DNA of 5,911 nucleotides, taken from the NCBI GenBank assembly GCA_903960725.1, contig CAJCBY010000286.1, positions 1 to 5,911 of the forward strand, given 5' to 3'. This document shows, one piece after another, positions 1 to 5,911 of the stretch; positions within the stretch are counted from its first letter, which is position 1, and each line of letters opens with the position of its first letter. The notes beneath the pieces were generated by a model. The model made no database searches and was not told where the DNA came from. It saw nothing but the letters and a program-made list of their open reading frames with translations. Source of the DNA: an uncultured Cytophagaceae bacterium. GTDB lineage: Bacteria > Bacteroidota > Bacteroidia > Cytophagales > Spirosomataceae. Both the position numbers and the translations under genes were made by a program.

Positions 1-911
1 GAATAACCTGTAGGCGAATTCGCATTTTGGGCGATATTAGAGAGTGCCTTTATTTTTCCGGTAGAGGTTTCCATCACAATGGCTACCGCGTAGCGGCCTT
101 GGAATTTCTTCATCCCATTAAATAAGGCCGTTTCTACAATTTCTTGAATATTGATATCCAACGTAGAATGCAAATCCAGTCCAGCTATAGGTAGTACTGG
201 TTCATCCCCTGGCTCGGGTCTCCAGGTGTTCTTGTCCATTTTCTCGAACATCCCTTCGCCAAATTTTCCCCTTAATTCTTTATCAAAACTATTTTCAATC
301 CCCACCTTCCCTTTTTCTCGTAAATCCTTCAAATAGCCCACTGTTCTATAGGCCATTTGCCCAAATGGGGCATAGCGAACGTTGATTTTATCAAACACCA
401 CCCCAGAAACATTGGCGGAATTCGCATCAGCAAATAAAGGAAAGCTCAGAATTTTCTTTTTTTCTTGAAAATCCAATAATCGATTATTAATCAACAAATA
501 ACTCTTTTTGCTCCGTTTCGCCGCTTCGATTTTCTCTTTGTATTCATCCGCCGTTCTATCCTTGTAGAAATTAGACAAGGCTGCAGCGAGTGCATTAATG
601 TGCTTCTCATACAAAATTTTAGCCTCCTTGTTTGTATTATACACGGACGGATCTATACCCAATCGGTATTTAGGCAAAGTAGTTGACAAGAGACTGCCGT
701 CATCTGAGTAGATATTACCGCGGGTAGATTCAATTTTGCGTTTTTTCACGTAGGTAGACATGGCCTCCGAGCGAAATTTAGGTCCATTCAATACCACCAC
801 TTTGTACAAGCTGAATAGCAAATACATGAATATAGCTAAAATGATAATGAAAAACGTGTAGAAACGTCGGGCAATCAAGCCCCGAATATTAGGTCTTTTG
901 TCTTTGGCCAT
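1..911 (-). CDS. ftsI: FtsI/PBP3-type division transpeptidase (class B penicillin-binding protein), N-terminal part, cut by window edge
   Basis: This is the amino-terminal ~303 residues of a class B penicillin-binding protein, the septal transpeptidase that cross-links peptidoglycan during division together with FtsW. I translated the minus strand from the ATG at 911-909; the frame stays open to the left edge. A short basic cytoplasmic tail is followed by one membrane anchor (about residues 17-38). Next comes the class B motif STRGNIYSDDGSLLSTT (residues 62-78, with R64-G65-N66) and the dimerisation/pedestal region. The conserved stretch VGIENSFDKELRGKFG lies at 203-218. The transpeptidase domain begins around 244 (LDLHSTLDINIQ, then AVAIVMETSTGKIKAL at 275-290). 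The catalytic SxxK, SxN and KTG motifs lie beyond the window, so activity cannot be checked. The start overlaps the ftsL stop by one base (TAATG), which suggests translational coupling. Position after ftsL favours FtsI over an elongation PBP2. Confidence 0.95.
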   Translation of the reverse strand, partial: MAKDKRPNIRGLIARRFYTFFIIILAIFMYLLFSLYKVVVLNGPKFRSEAMSTYVKKRKIESTRGNIYSDDGSLLSTTLPKYRLGIDPSVYNTNKEAKILYEKHINALAAALSNFYKDRTADEYKEKIEAAKRSKKSYLLINNRLLDFQEKKKILSFPLFADANSANVSGVVFDKINVRYAPFGQMAYRTVGYLKDLREKGKVGIENSFDKELRGKFGEGMFEKMDKNTWRPEPGDEPVLPIAGLDLHSTLDINIQEIVETALFNGMKKFQGRYAVAIVMETSTGKIKALSNIAQNANSPTGY

Positions 912-1294
912 TATTGCTCTTTGTTGACTTGGATGATGATTTTAGTGGGAGGAATGGTAGATACTCCTATTTGATATCGTTTTAAGGTTTCTTCCAAATT
1001 ACTCTGTTTAGACACCTTCATGTATTCTGCTTTTTGGGTCGTATAATCTGCTCGATCTTCCTCTAAAGCCGTTTTTTCTTTCTGAATTTGATGCAGTTTT
1101 CCATCTGCGATGATAGAATAATAGATATTCACAAAGGTCAATAGGGCTACAAACGCAATTCGCTTTACCCACATCACCGGCAATTCTCCACCTGTGAAAT
1201 AGTCAATATTGAAAATGGAATCGAAGATCCCTTCCTTCTTAGGCTGGGAGATTCGTTTAGAGCCCGCTTCTTTCGGTTCAATCGGTGTTGCCAT
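911..1294 (-). CDS. ftsL: FtsL-like cell division protein, Bacteroidota type
   Basis: This 127-residue bitopic membrane protein sits where FtsL sits in dcw clusters, between rsmH and ftsI. FtsL forms a periplasmic coiled-coil complex with FtsB and FtsQ that activates FtsW/FtsI at the septum. Visible in the sequence are a charged cytoplasmic N-terminus (residues 1-40, rich in K and E), one hydrophobic segment at about 45-63 (RIAFVALLTFVNIYYSII), and a charged heptad-like helix from about 65 to 105, then a short tail. The NIYYS end of the membrane segment and the 'YMKVSKQSNLEE' end of the helix fit the Bacteroidota FtsL-like family, which differs strongly from proteobacterial FtsL. The identification therefore rests on topology and context more than on similarity. 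The ATG lies 1 nt after the rsmH stop, and its stop overlaps the ftsI start, so the three are almost certainly one transcript. Confidence 0.88.
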   Translation of the reverse strand: MATPIEPKEAGSKRISQPKKEGIFDSIFNIDYFTGGELPVMWVKRIAFVALLTFVNIYYSIIADGKLHQIQKEKTALEEDRADYTTQKAEYMKVSKQSNLEETLKRYQIGVSTIPPTKIIIQVNKEQ

Positions 1295-1295
1295 A

Positions 1296-2210
1296 TTATA
1301 ATTTAGACGCTATTCTTAATTTCGCACTTCTTGAGCGCGGATTCAATTTCAATTCTTCCTCCGAGGCCGTAATCGGCTTGCGAATAACGGACTCAAGCGG
1401 TCGATGAACTACCCCAAACAGGTCCTTATCCTCTTTGCCTTGCACATTCCCGGCCTTGATAAAATTCTTCACTAAACGATCTTCCAACGAATGGAAAGAC
1501 ATAATGACTAATCGTCCTGAAGGCTTCAAAACCGCTGGAGCCTGTGCTAAAAATTCTTCAATCACTGCTAGCTCTTGATTCACTTCAATTCGAATCGCCT
1601 GAAAGACCTGTGCGAAGTATTTAAACTCCCGATGTTTAGGAGCTAATTTATTCAAAATTTCTTTAAATTCTTGCGTTGTTTCTAAGGGTTTTCTGGTACG
1701 GGCTTGAATGATAGCTTGGGCCAAAGTCCGCGCATTTTTCACTTCCCCATACATCCCTAATATGCGTTGCAATTCAGCTGCTGAATAGCTATTCAATAAT
1801 TCCGCCGCCGTCATCGATGCTGAGGGGCCCATACGCATATCCAATGGCCCATCGAAGCGAATCGAAAAACCCCGTTCTGGCGCATCTAATTGAAAGGAGG
1901 ACACCCCGAAATCAGCCAAAATTCCATCCACCTCTTTCACTCGATGCAAGCGTAAATACTTCTCTAAATAGCGGAAATTAGCCGTTATTAGCGTTAAACG
2001 CTCATCATCAATCTTCTCAGCCTGTTCCCAAGCATCTGGATCTTGATCAAAGGAAAACAATCTTCCCTCCGGTCCTAGCTTAGCTAAAATAGCCTTCGAA
2101 TGTCCGCCTCCACCAAAGGTCACATCCACGTACGTTCCCGCCGGATCGATGTGTAAACCATCAATGCATTCGTGCAACATGACGGAGGTATGGTAGGTGT
2201 TTTCTGGCAT
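1296..2210 (-). CDS. rsmH: 16S rRNA (cytosine(1402)-N(4))-methyltransferase RsmH (MraW)
   Basis: RsmH uses S-adenosylmethionine to methylate N4 of C1402 in the decoding centre of 16S rRNA. The 304-residue protein is full length for the family. Motifs seen: HTSVMLHECIDGL at 7-19; the SAM-binding loop YVDVTFGGGGHS at 27-38; FDQDPDA at 54-60; the ILADFGVSSFQLD segment at 97-109; RGFSIRFDGPLDMRM at 113-127; FQAIRIEVNQEL at 203-214; IMSFHSLEDRLVK at 236-248; and the C-terminal NPRSRSAKLR at 290-299. I chose the ATG at 2210. An in-frame TTG at 2228 would add six residues but falls inside the probable -7 promoter box and would lie before the conserved start of the family. No Shine-Dalgarno sequence precedes the ATG, as usual in Bacteroidota. 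It is the first gene of the minus-strand dcw block; mraZ is not upstream. Confidence 0.97.
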   Translation of the reverse strand: MPENTYHTSVMLHECIDGLHIDPAGTYVDVTFGGGGHSKAILAKLGPEGRLFSFDQDPDAWEQAEKIDDERLTLITANFRYLEKYLRLHRVKEVDGILADFGVSSFQLDAPERGFSIRFDGPLDMRMGPSASMTAAELLNSYSAAELQRILGMYGEVKNARTLAQAIIQARTRKPLETTQEFKEILNKLAPKHREFKYFAQVFQAIRIEVNQELAVIEEFLAQAPAVLKPSGRLVIMSFHSLEDRLVKNFIKAGNVQGKEDKDLFGVVHRPLESVIRKPITASEEELKLNPRSRSAKLRIASKL

Positions 2211-2225
2211 AATTTTGGATGAAAA

Positions 2226-2264
2226 CAAAAATACAAATTATCCCTCGGCTATGCCATCAAAAAA
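2226..2264 (-). promoter_or_regulatory. Probable promoter of the rsmH-ftsL-ftsI block
   Basis: On the minus strand, TATTTTTG (2233-2226) matches the Bacteroidota -7 consensus TAnnTTTG exactly. A TTTTTTG tract (2264-2258) could be the -33 element. The spacer is 24 nt, slightly longer than the usual 17-23. An alternative near-match, ATAATTTG at 2241-2234, would give a 16-nt spacer. Transcription would begin roughly 10-20 nt before the rsmH ATG, giving a very short leader. The position is right, but the spacing makes this less certain than the plus-strand promoter. Confidence 0.45.
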
Positions 2265-2283
2265 GGAAATTGTCACTCTTTTT

Positions 2284-2313
2284 TTTGTGACTAGTTTCGA
2301 ACCCGTATCTTTG
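2284..2313 (+). promoter_or_regulatory. Bacteroidota-type sigma promoter of the TlpA-like/PAP2 operon
   Basis: TTTG (2284-2287, at the end of an eight-T tract) and TATCTTTG (2306-2313) are separated by 18 nt, a good fit to the TTTG-N~19-TAnnTTTG promoter known for Bacteroides and Flavobacterium. A start site a few bases after 2313 would leave a leader of about 15-20 nt before the ATG at 2338. The sequence just before that ATG is A/T-rich (GTTAAATTCTTCT) and has no Shine-Dalgarno motif. Confidence 0.7.
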
Positions 2314-2337
2314 TTCAAACGCCTGTTAAATTCTTCT

Positions 2338-3555
2338 ATGAAAAAGATCTTCTTTGCCCTCTTATTTGCCCCCTTGTTGAGCCTTGCACAAGTGCCTGTT
2401 TCGGGAATTTGGCGCGCGGAAATTGCAACACATGGAGGAGCACTACCCTTTCAGTTTGAAGTTAATGGGGGGACAAAAGCCGAACAATGGGATATTAAAC
2501 TCATCAATGGATCAGAGAAATCAAGCCTAGGAGAATCCTATCTAAGAAAAGACTCCCTAGTGATCCCATTTGATTTATATGACTCAGAATTAGTCTTTCA
2601 CATTTCGCAAAACACGGAGATGAAAGGTTTTTTCGTTAAGAAAAGAAATGGAAGCACCTTATTTAAATTAGCCGTCACAGCAAAAGCAGGCATAGCCGAT
2701 CGATTTTTGAATTTAAACCCAGCCACAGTCAATGCAAGTGGTAAATGGATGGCGGATTTCTTTAGCGATGCTACAAACCATAGTCCTGGGGTAGGTGTAT
2801 TTGAACAAAGTGGAAATAAGGTAACTGGAACTGTATTGCGCACGTCTGGCGATTACCGATTTTTACAAGGCAATGTGAGCGGTGATAGTCTTTTACTCAG
2901 TTATTTCGACGGAAGTAACCTGTATTTAATCAAAGCCAAAATAGCTGAAACGAAACTCGTTGGAAAATTCACTTCAGGATTGAATGGCGAAAGAAACATG
3001 CTTGCAACACTTAACCCAGCCGCGGCGCTACCTGACCTAAAGAAATTAACGTATTTAAAACCTGGTTTTGATCGAATTGATTTTAAATTACCTACTGCCT
3101 CTGGCGAACAAATTAGTTTACAAGATGAGCGCTTCAAAAATAAGGTAGTCGTTATCGAGTTAATGGGTTCTTGGTGTCCAAACTGCTTAGATGAATCCCG
3201 TTACTTAGCCCCTTTTTATAAAAAATACAAAAGCAAAGGAGTAGAGGTTTTAGGTCTCGCTTTTGAATATTCCCCGGATATCGCTATTTCAGGACCTAAG
3301 ATGAATAACTTCCAAAAGAAAATTGGCATTGACTATCCTTTACTTTTTGCCGGTACACCAGATGAAAAAACCATCGCAAAAGTATTACCCATGCTAAATC
3401 AAATGAACGGCTATCCGACCACCTTCATCATTGACAAAAAGGGCATTGTAAGAGAAATTCACACCGGGTTCTCCGGACCTGGAACGGGGAAATATTATGC
3501 AGACTGGATTTCTGATTTTGAACACACAATCCAAAGCCTTCTAGCAGAAAAATAA
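2338..3555 (+). CDS. Secreted TlpA-family thioredoxin-fold protein with duplicated N-terminal domain
   Basis: This 405-residue exported protein ends in a TlpA/ResA-like thioredoxin domain. A signal peptide (residues 1-18, KK, hydrophobic core, then SLAQ) implies transport to the periplasm; there is no lipobox cysteine. Residues 22-105 and 134-217 look like two copies of one ~84-residue, probably beta-rich domain of unknown function. The redox domain runs from about 240 to 405. It contains the active site GSWCPNC (C280 and C283), the LAFEYSPD strand and loop, and the cis-proline in GYPTTFII (P360), so catalytic residues are intact. Such proteins usually reduce or exchange disulfides in envelope proteins; the partner is unknown. 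The frame is open upstream to 2197, but the ATG at 2338 is chosen because it begins the signal peptide and lies just after a good promoter. The TAA overlaps the next gene's ATG by one base, so the two are probably translationally coupled. Confidence 0.9.
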   Translation: MKKIFFALLFAPLLSLAQVPVSGIWRAEIATHGGALPFQFEVNGGTKAEQWDIKLINGSEKSSLGESYLRKDSLVIPFDLYDSELVFHISQNTEMKGFFVKKRNGSTLFKLAVTAKAGIADRFLNLNPATVNASGKWMADFFSDATNHSPGVGVFEQSGNKVTGTVLRTSGDYRFLQGNVSGDSLLLSYFDGSNLYLIKAKIAETKLVGKFTSGLNGERNMLATLNPAAALPDLKKLTYLKPGFDRIDFKLPTASGEQISLQDERFKNKVVVIELMGSWCPNCLDESRYLAPFYKKYKSKGVEVLGLAFEYSPDIAISGPKMNNFQKKIGIDYPLLFAGTPDEKTIAKVLPMLNQMNGYPTTFIIDKKGIVREIHTGFSGPGTGKYYADWISDFEHTIQSLLAEK

Positions 3556-4226
3556 TGAGAATAATTGCTCTAATCTGTCTGATTTCCTTTTCTGTTCAAG
3601 CAGAGAAACCCTCCTTTAAAAAGTGGAAAGCACCACTAGCATTGGGCATTGCCAGTGGCTTAACCTATAACCCATTTGCCAAGCAAATTCAGACAAATAT
3701 GGTGGGTCCTGGCCAAGTAACACCTTTAGATGGGTATATTCAATATGGGCCTGCCGCCTTGTATGTTGGCATGAATATTGCCACATTTAAAAGTACGGAG
3801 GCTGCTTTTGATCAGGCAGGCGTCTTTCTTATCGGGACGGGGATTTATGCAGCGACTACATATGGATTAAAAGCGGCCATCACCGAAGCAAGACCTGATG
3901 GCACTGAAAAAACATTTTCCTCTGGACATACCGCGACCGCCTTTTTCGGGGCGACCGTTTTAGCGCATGAGTACCGTGATTCCCATCCTGAATTAGTGAT
4001 AGCCGGGTATACGCTTGCAGCTGCTACTGGCGCATTGCGCATCGCAAACAATAAACATTGGGTAACAGATGTGTTAATGGGATCCGCGATAGGTATCGCC
4101 TCTGCCGAATTAGCTTATTTAATTTATCCCAAAGTGCGTCATCAATGGCAGAAACTAAACTATTTTACCATGACGCCTCAAATTACTCCAACCTATTATG
4201 GGGCCAGTATGACCGTTGGATTTTAG
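3555..4226 (+). CDS. PAP2-family membrane-associated lipid phosphatase
   Basis: This 223-residue protein carries the three signature motifs of the PAP2 (type 2 phosphatidic acid phosphatase) superfamily. They are K106-x6-R113-P114 (KAAITEARP), S123-G124-H125 (TFSSGHT, with Ser where Pro is common), and R162-x5-H168-x3-D172 (RIANNKHWVTD). H125 and H168 would be the phosphate-accepting histidine and its catalytic partner. Residues 1-16 resemble a signal peptide or first membrane segment. Hydrophobic stretches follow at about 64-77, 87-104, 127-137, 146-160 and 173-191. Known members dephosphorylate undecaprenyl pyrophosphate, phosphatidylglycerophosphate or lipid A; which one applies here cannot be told. 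Carrier-lipid recycling would suit the nearby cell-wall genes, but that is inference. The tail ends in ITPTYYGASMTVGF, a beta-strand-like sequence with terminal Phe. The start overlaps the previous stop (TAATG), and its stop overlaps the convergent nhaD stop. Confidence 0.92.
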   Translation: MRIIALICLISFSVQAEKPSFKKWKAPLALGIASGLTYNPFAKQIQTNMVGPGQVTPLDGYIQYGPAALYVGMNIATFKSTEAAFDQAGVFLIGTGIYAATTYGLKAAITEARPDGTEKTFSSGHTATAFFGATVLAHEYRDSHPELVIAGYTLAAATGALRIANNKHWVTDVLMGSAIGIASAELAYLIYPKVRHQWQKLNYFTMTPQITPTYYGASMTVGF

Positions 4227-5476
4227 TGCAGTAGAAGATACAAACCTGCACCTGCGAAATAACCTAGCAAGGCAAGGAAGCCTATCTTTTTCAAGTACCA
4301 GCCAAACTCGATTTTCTCCATTCCCATCACGGCAACTCCGGCAGCGGATCCAATAATCAAGATACTTCCTCCTGTACCTGCACAGAACGCCAGGTATTCC
4401 CACATTTTGTGATCCATTGGGAAATCTGTTAGCGTATACATACCCATCGTAGCCGCCACTAAGGGAACATTATCTACCACGGCTGAAGCCAAACCGATAC
4501 TCGTTACAATCAAATTTTGATTTCCTAATGAAGCCGCTAATTGATCAGAGAGTGCGTGCAAATAACCAAAGGATTCTAAACCTCCAATAGCTAAAAGAAT
4601 GCCTAAAAAAAAGAGAATGCTGGACGTATCGATTTTGGTCAATGCATATCCTACACTCAAATGCTTTTTAGCCGCTTCGTCCTTTTCTGAATGTAAGAGT
4701 TCAGACAAAATCCAAACTAGACCCAATGCTAACAAAATCCCCATATACGGAGGCAAATGGGTTAAAGTCTTAAAAATGGGAACGCCTATAAGAGAACCGG
4801 CTCCAGCGAAAAGCATGATTTTGCCGTCCCGCTCTTCTGTCGAGCTTAAGGCCGCAGAGGCTTCCGGCTGCCCAATAGCTTGATTTTTCAAGACAAAAGA
4901 AGCTATTCCTAAAGGGACAATCAAGGAGAGTAAGGAAGGAAAAAACAATCCCTGTATAATGCCCGTGGCAGATATTTGGCCTCCAATCCACAGCATCGTC
5001 GTTGTCACATCACCAATGGGCGACCAAGCGCCACCTGCGTTCGCAGCGATCACTACGATACCCACAAAATACTTCCGAGTTTCTTTATTGCTTATCAACT
5101 TACGTAGCAAGGTGACCATCACGATCGACGTAGTCAAATTATCTAAAACGGCAGACATGAAAAAGGTGATCAAACCCACTATCCATAGCAGTTTGATCAC
5201 CTTATCTGTTTTTATTAATCGAGAAACGAAATGGAATCCTTGGTGGGCATCGACTAATTCAACTAAGGTCATTGCGCCTAACAAGAAGAACAAGATTTCC
5301 GAGGTCGAGGCTAAGTGATGACCTAATTCTGATGCACTTCCCTTCGAAATGGCATAAACCGTCCACACTAAAACGCCAGTCACTAAGGCTGTAGCCGTCT
5401 TATTTATCTTCAGGGGATGCTCGAAAGCAATGGCTAAATAGCCTAGAATGAAGATAAGTATGGACGCGATTCCCAT
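4223..5476 (-). CDS. nhaD: NhaD-type Na+/H+ antiporter
   Basis: NhaD exchanges cytoplasmic Na+ (or Li+) for external protons and belongs to the ion transporter superfamily of inverted-repeat carriers. The 417-residue protein is complete and almost wholly hydrophobic, with roughly a dozen membrane segments. The first half carries SAVLDNLTTSIVM (108-120, D112-N113) and NAGGAWSPIGDVTTTMLW (146-163, D156). The second half carries the related SAVVDNVPLVAATMGMY (331-347, D335-N336) and CAGTGGSILIIGSAAG (365-380). These paired motifs, which hold the conserved polar residues of the transport site, are the diagnostic NhaD pattern and separate it from NhaA, NhaB and ArsB-like permeases. A hydrophilic loop at about 198-217 joins the halves. 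Its ATG is 1 nt after the stop of the upstream aminotransferase gene, so it is probably co-transcribed with it. No separate promoter is visible. Its TAA overlaps the stop of the convergent PAP2 gene by 4 bp. Confidence 0.95.
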   Translation of the reverse strand: MGIASILIFILGYLAIAFEHPLKINKTATALVTGVLVWTVYAISKGSASELGHHLASTSEILFFLLGAMTLVELVDAHQGFHFVSRLIKTDKVIKLLWIVGLITFFMSAVLDNLTTSIVMVTLLRKLISNKETRKYFVGIVVIAANAGGAWSPIGDVTTTMLWIGGQISATGIIQGLFFPSLLSLIVPLGIASFVLKNQAIGQPEASAALSSTEERDGKIMLFAGAGSLIGVPIFKTLTHLPPYMGILLALGLVWILSELLHSEKDEAAKKHLSVGYALTKIDTSSILFFLGILLAIGGLESFGYLHALSDQLAASLGNQNLIVTSIGLASAVVDNVPLVAATMGMYTLTDFPMDHKMWEYLAFCAGTGGSILIIGSAAGVAVMGMEKIEFGWYLKKIGFLALLGYFAGAGLYLLLH

Positions 5477-5477
5477 C

Positions 5478-5911
5478 TTATTTTAATTTAGCAACAGCTG
5501 CCTTAATACGATCACACGCTTCTACTAATTGCTCATCCGCTGCTGCCGTAGAAATACGCATACAATCTGGCGCACCAAAACCTGAACCCGCCACAGTAGC
5601 TACAAAAGCATCTGCTAACAACCAAGAACAGAAATCATCCGAATCGTTAATCATCGTTTTACCGTCTGATTTACCGAAATAATAAGAAATATCTGGGAAC
5701 GCATAAAATGCACCATCTGGCATATTTACTTTAAATCCTGGGATCTCACGTAATTTTTCTACCACTAACTTACGACGACGGTCATAAGCTGCTTTCATTT
5801 CAAAAGCGTGATCTAGCGTACCATTAAAGGCGGCTACTGCTGCTTTTTGAGCGACAGAGTTCGTACCTGACGTTACTTGACCTTGTAATTTTTCGATACC
5901 ATCCGCAATCC
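5478..5911 (-). CDS. Class I/II PLP-dependent aminotransferase (aspartate aminotransferase-like), C-terminal part, cut by window edge
   Basis: The frame is open from the right edge to the TAA at 5480-5478, giving the last ~143 residues of a fold-type I aminotransferase. The first complete codons encode IADGIEKLQGQVTSGTNSVAQ, the segment seen in aspartate aminotransferases just before the C-terminal small domain, continuing as KAAVAAFNG. Farther on are the MPDGAFYAFPDIS motif and DCMRISTAA. The Arg of MRIS (codon 5558-5556) is the conserved residue that binds the substrate alpha-carboxylate. The PLP-binding lysine lies outside the window. Such enzymes move an amino group between aspartate (or another amino acid) and 2-oxoglutarate, in the cytoplasm. 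The family includes relatives acting on aromatic amino acids, alanine or prephenate, so exact substrate is uncertain. A methionine at 5798 is internal, not the start. nhaD follows after 1 nt. Confidence 0.92.
   Translation of the reverse strand, partial: IADGIEKLQGQVTSGTNSVAQKAAVAAFNGTLDHAFEMKAAYDRRRKLVVEKLREIPGFKVNMPDGAFYAFPDISYYFGKSDGKTMINDSDDFCSWLLADAFVATVAGSGFGAPDCMRISTAAADEQLVEACDRIKAAVAKLK

Noticed and set aside
151..336. Plus-strand open frame of 61 codons
   Set aside because: It is antisense to the conserved ftsI reading frame and has a low-complexity Ser/Pro/Phe product, as expected from a shadow frame.
2211..2228. TTG at 2228 as the rsmH start
   Set aside because: It overlaps the probable -7 box, adds residues not typical of the family, and is a weaker start than the ATG at 2210.
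2197..2337. Upstream 47-codon extension of the TlpA-like reading frame
   Set aside because: The extension overlaps the start of rsmH and both promoters, and it would bury an obvious signal peptide that starts at the ATG at 2338. It is open by chance.
4187..4224. TCCAAC-N22-GTTGGA hairpin followed by TTTT as a terminator
   Set aside because: The stem is short, the loop is large and there are only four T residues, all inside the PAP2 coding region. This is too weak to call.
4226..4251. GTGCAG-N14-CTGCAC hairpin as a terminator
   Set aside because: It has a stem of only 6 bp and no U-run on either strand, and it lies inside the nhaD coding region.
4599..5318. Plus-strand open frames at 4599-4883 and 4959-5318
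   Set aside because: Both are antisense to the conserved NhaD motifs, their products look like no known protein, and no promoter precedes them.

Overview
The window looks like ordinary chromosome of a member of the Bacteroidota. Three things point there: the order rsmH, ftsL (the divergent Bacteroidota type), ftsI; promoters that fit the TTTG-N~19-TAnnTTTG consensus of this phylum; and start codons without Shine-Dalgarno sequences. Order and genus cannot be fixed from the sequence; a Cytophagales-like environmental bacterium is only a guess. Nearly every base is coding and the genes are tightly packed. There are no RNA genes, CRISPR arrays, insertion sequences or signs of recent transfer.

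Layout. Positions 1-2210 (minus strand) hold the start of the division and cell wall (dcw) cluster: rsmH, ftsL, then the first ~303 codons of ftsI, which runs off the left edge. These genes are separated by 1 nt or overlap by 1 nt. mraZ, which usually precedes rsmH, is absent from its expected place. Positions 2211-2337 are the only real intergenic gap and contain a good plus-strand promoter and a plausible minus-strand one, arranged divergently. Positions 2338-4226 (plus strand) hold a two-gene operon: a secreted TlpA-type thioredoxin-fold protein with two repeated N-terminal domains, then a PAP2 lipid phosphatase, joined by a TAATG overlap. Positions 4223-5911 (minus strand) hold the C-terminal part of a PLP-dependent aminotransferase followed 1 nt later by a full-length NhaD-type Na+/H+ antiporter. 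The stop codons of the PAP2 gene and nhaD overlap by 4 bp, tail to tail.

How the genes fit together. rsmH, ftsL and ftsI link ribosome maturation to septal peptidoglycan synthesis. The plus-strand pair are both envelope proteins. The phosphatase could recycle undecaprenyl pyrophosphate, the lipid carrier used by the neighbouring cell-wall pathway, but its substrate cannot be read from the sequence. The aminotransferase and antiporter are probably co-transcribed without an obvious shared pathway.

I did not find a clearly novel system. The points most worth a second look are the internal duplication in the TlpA-like protein, the missing mraZ with the divergent promoter block, and the 4-bp convergent overlap without a visible terminator.
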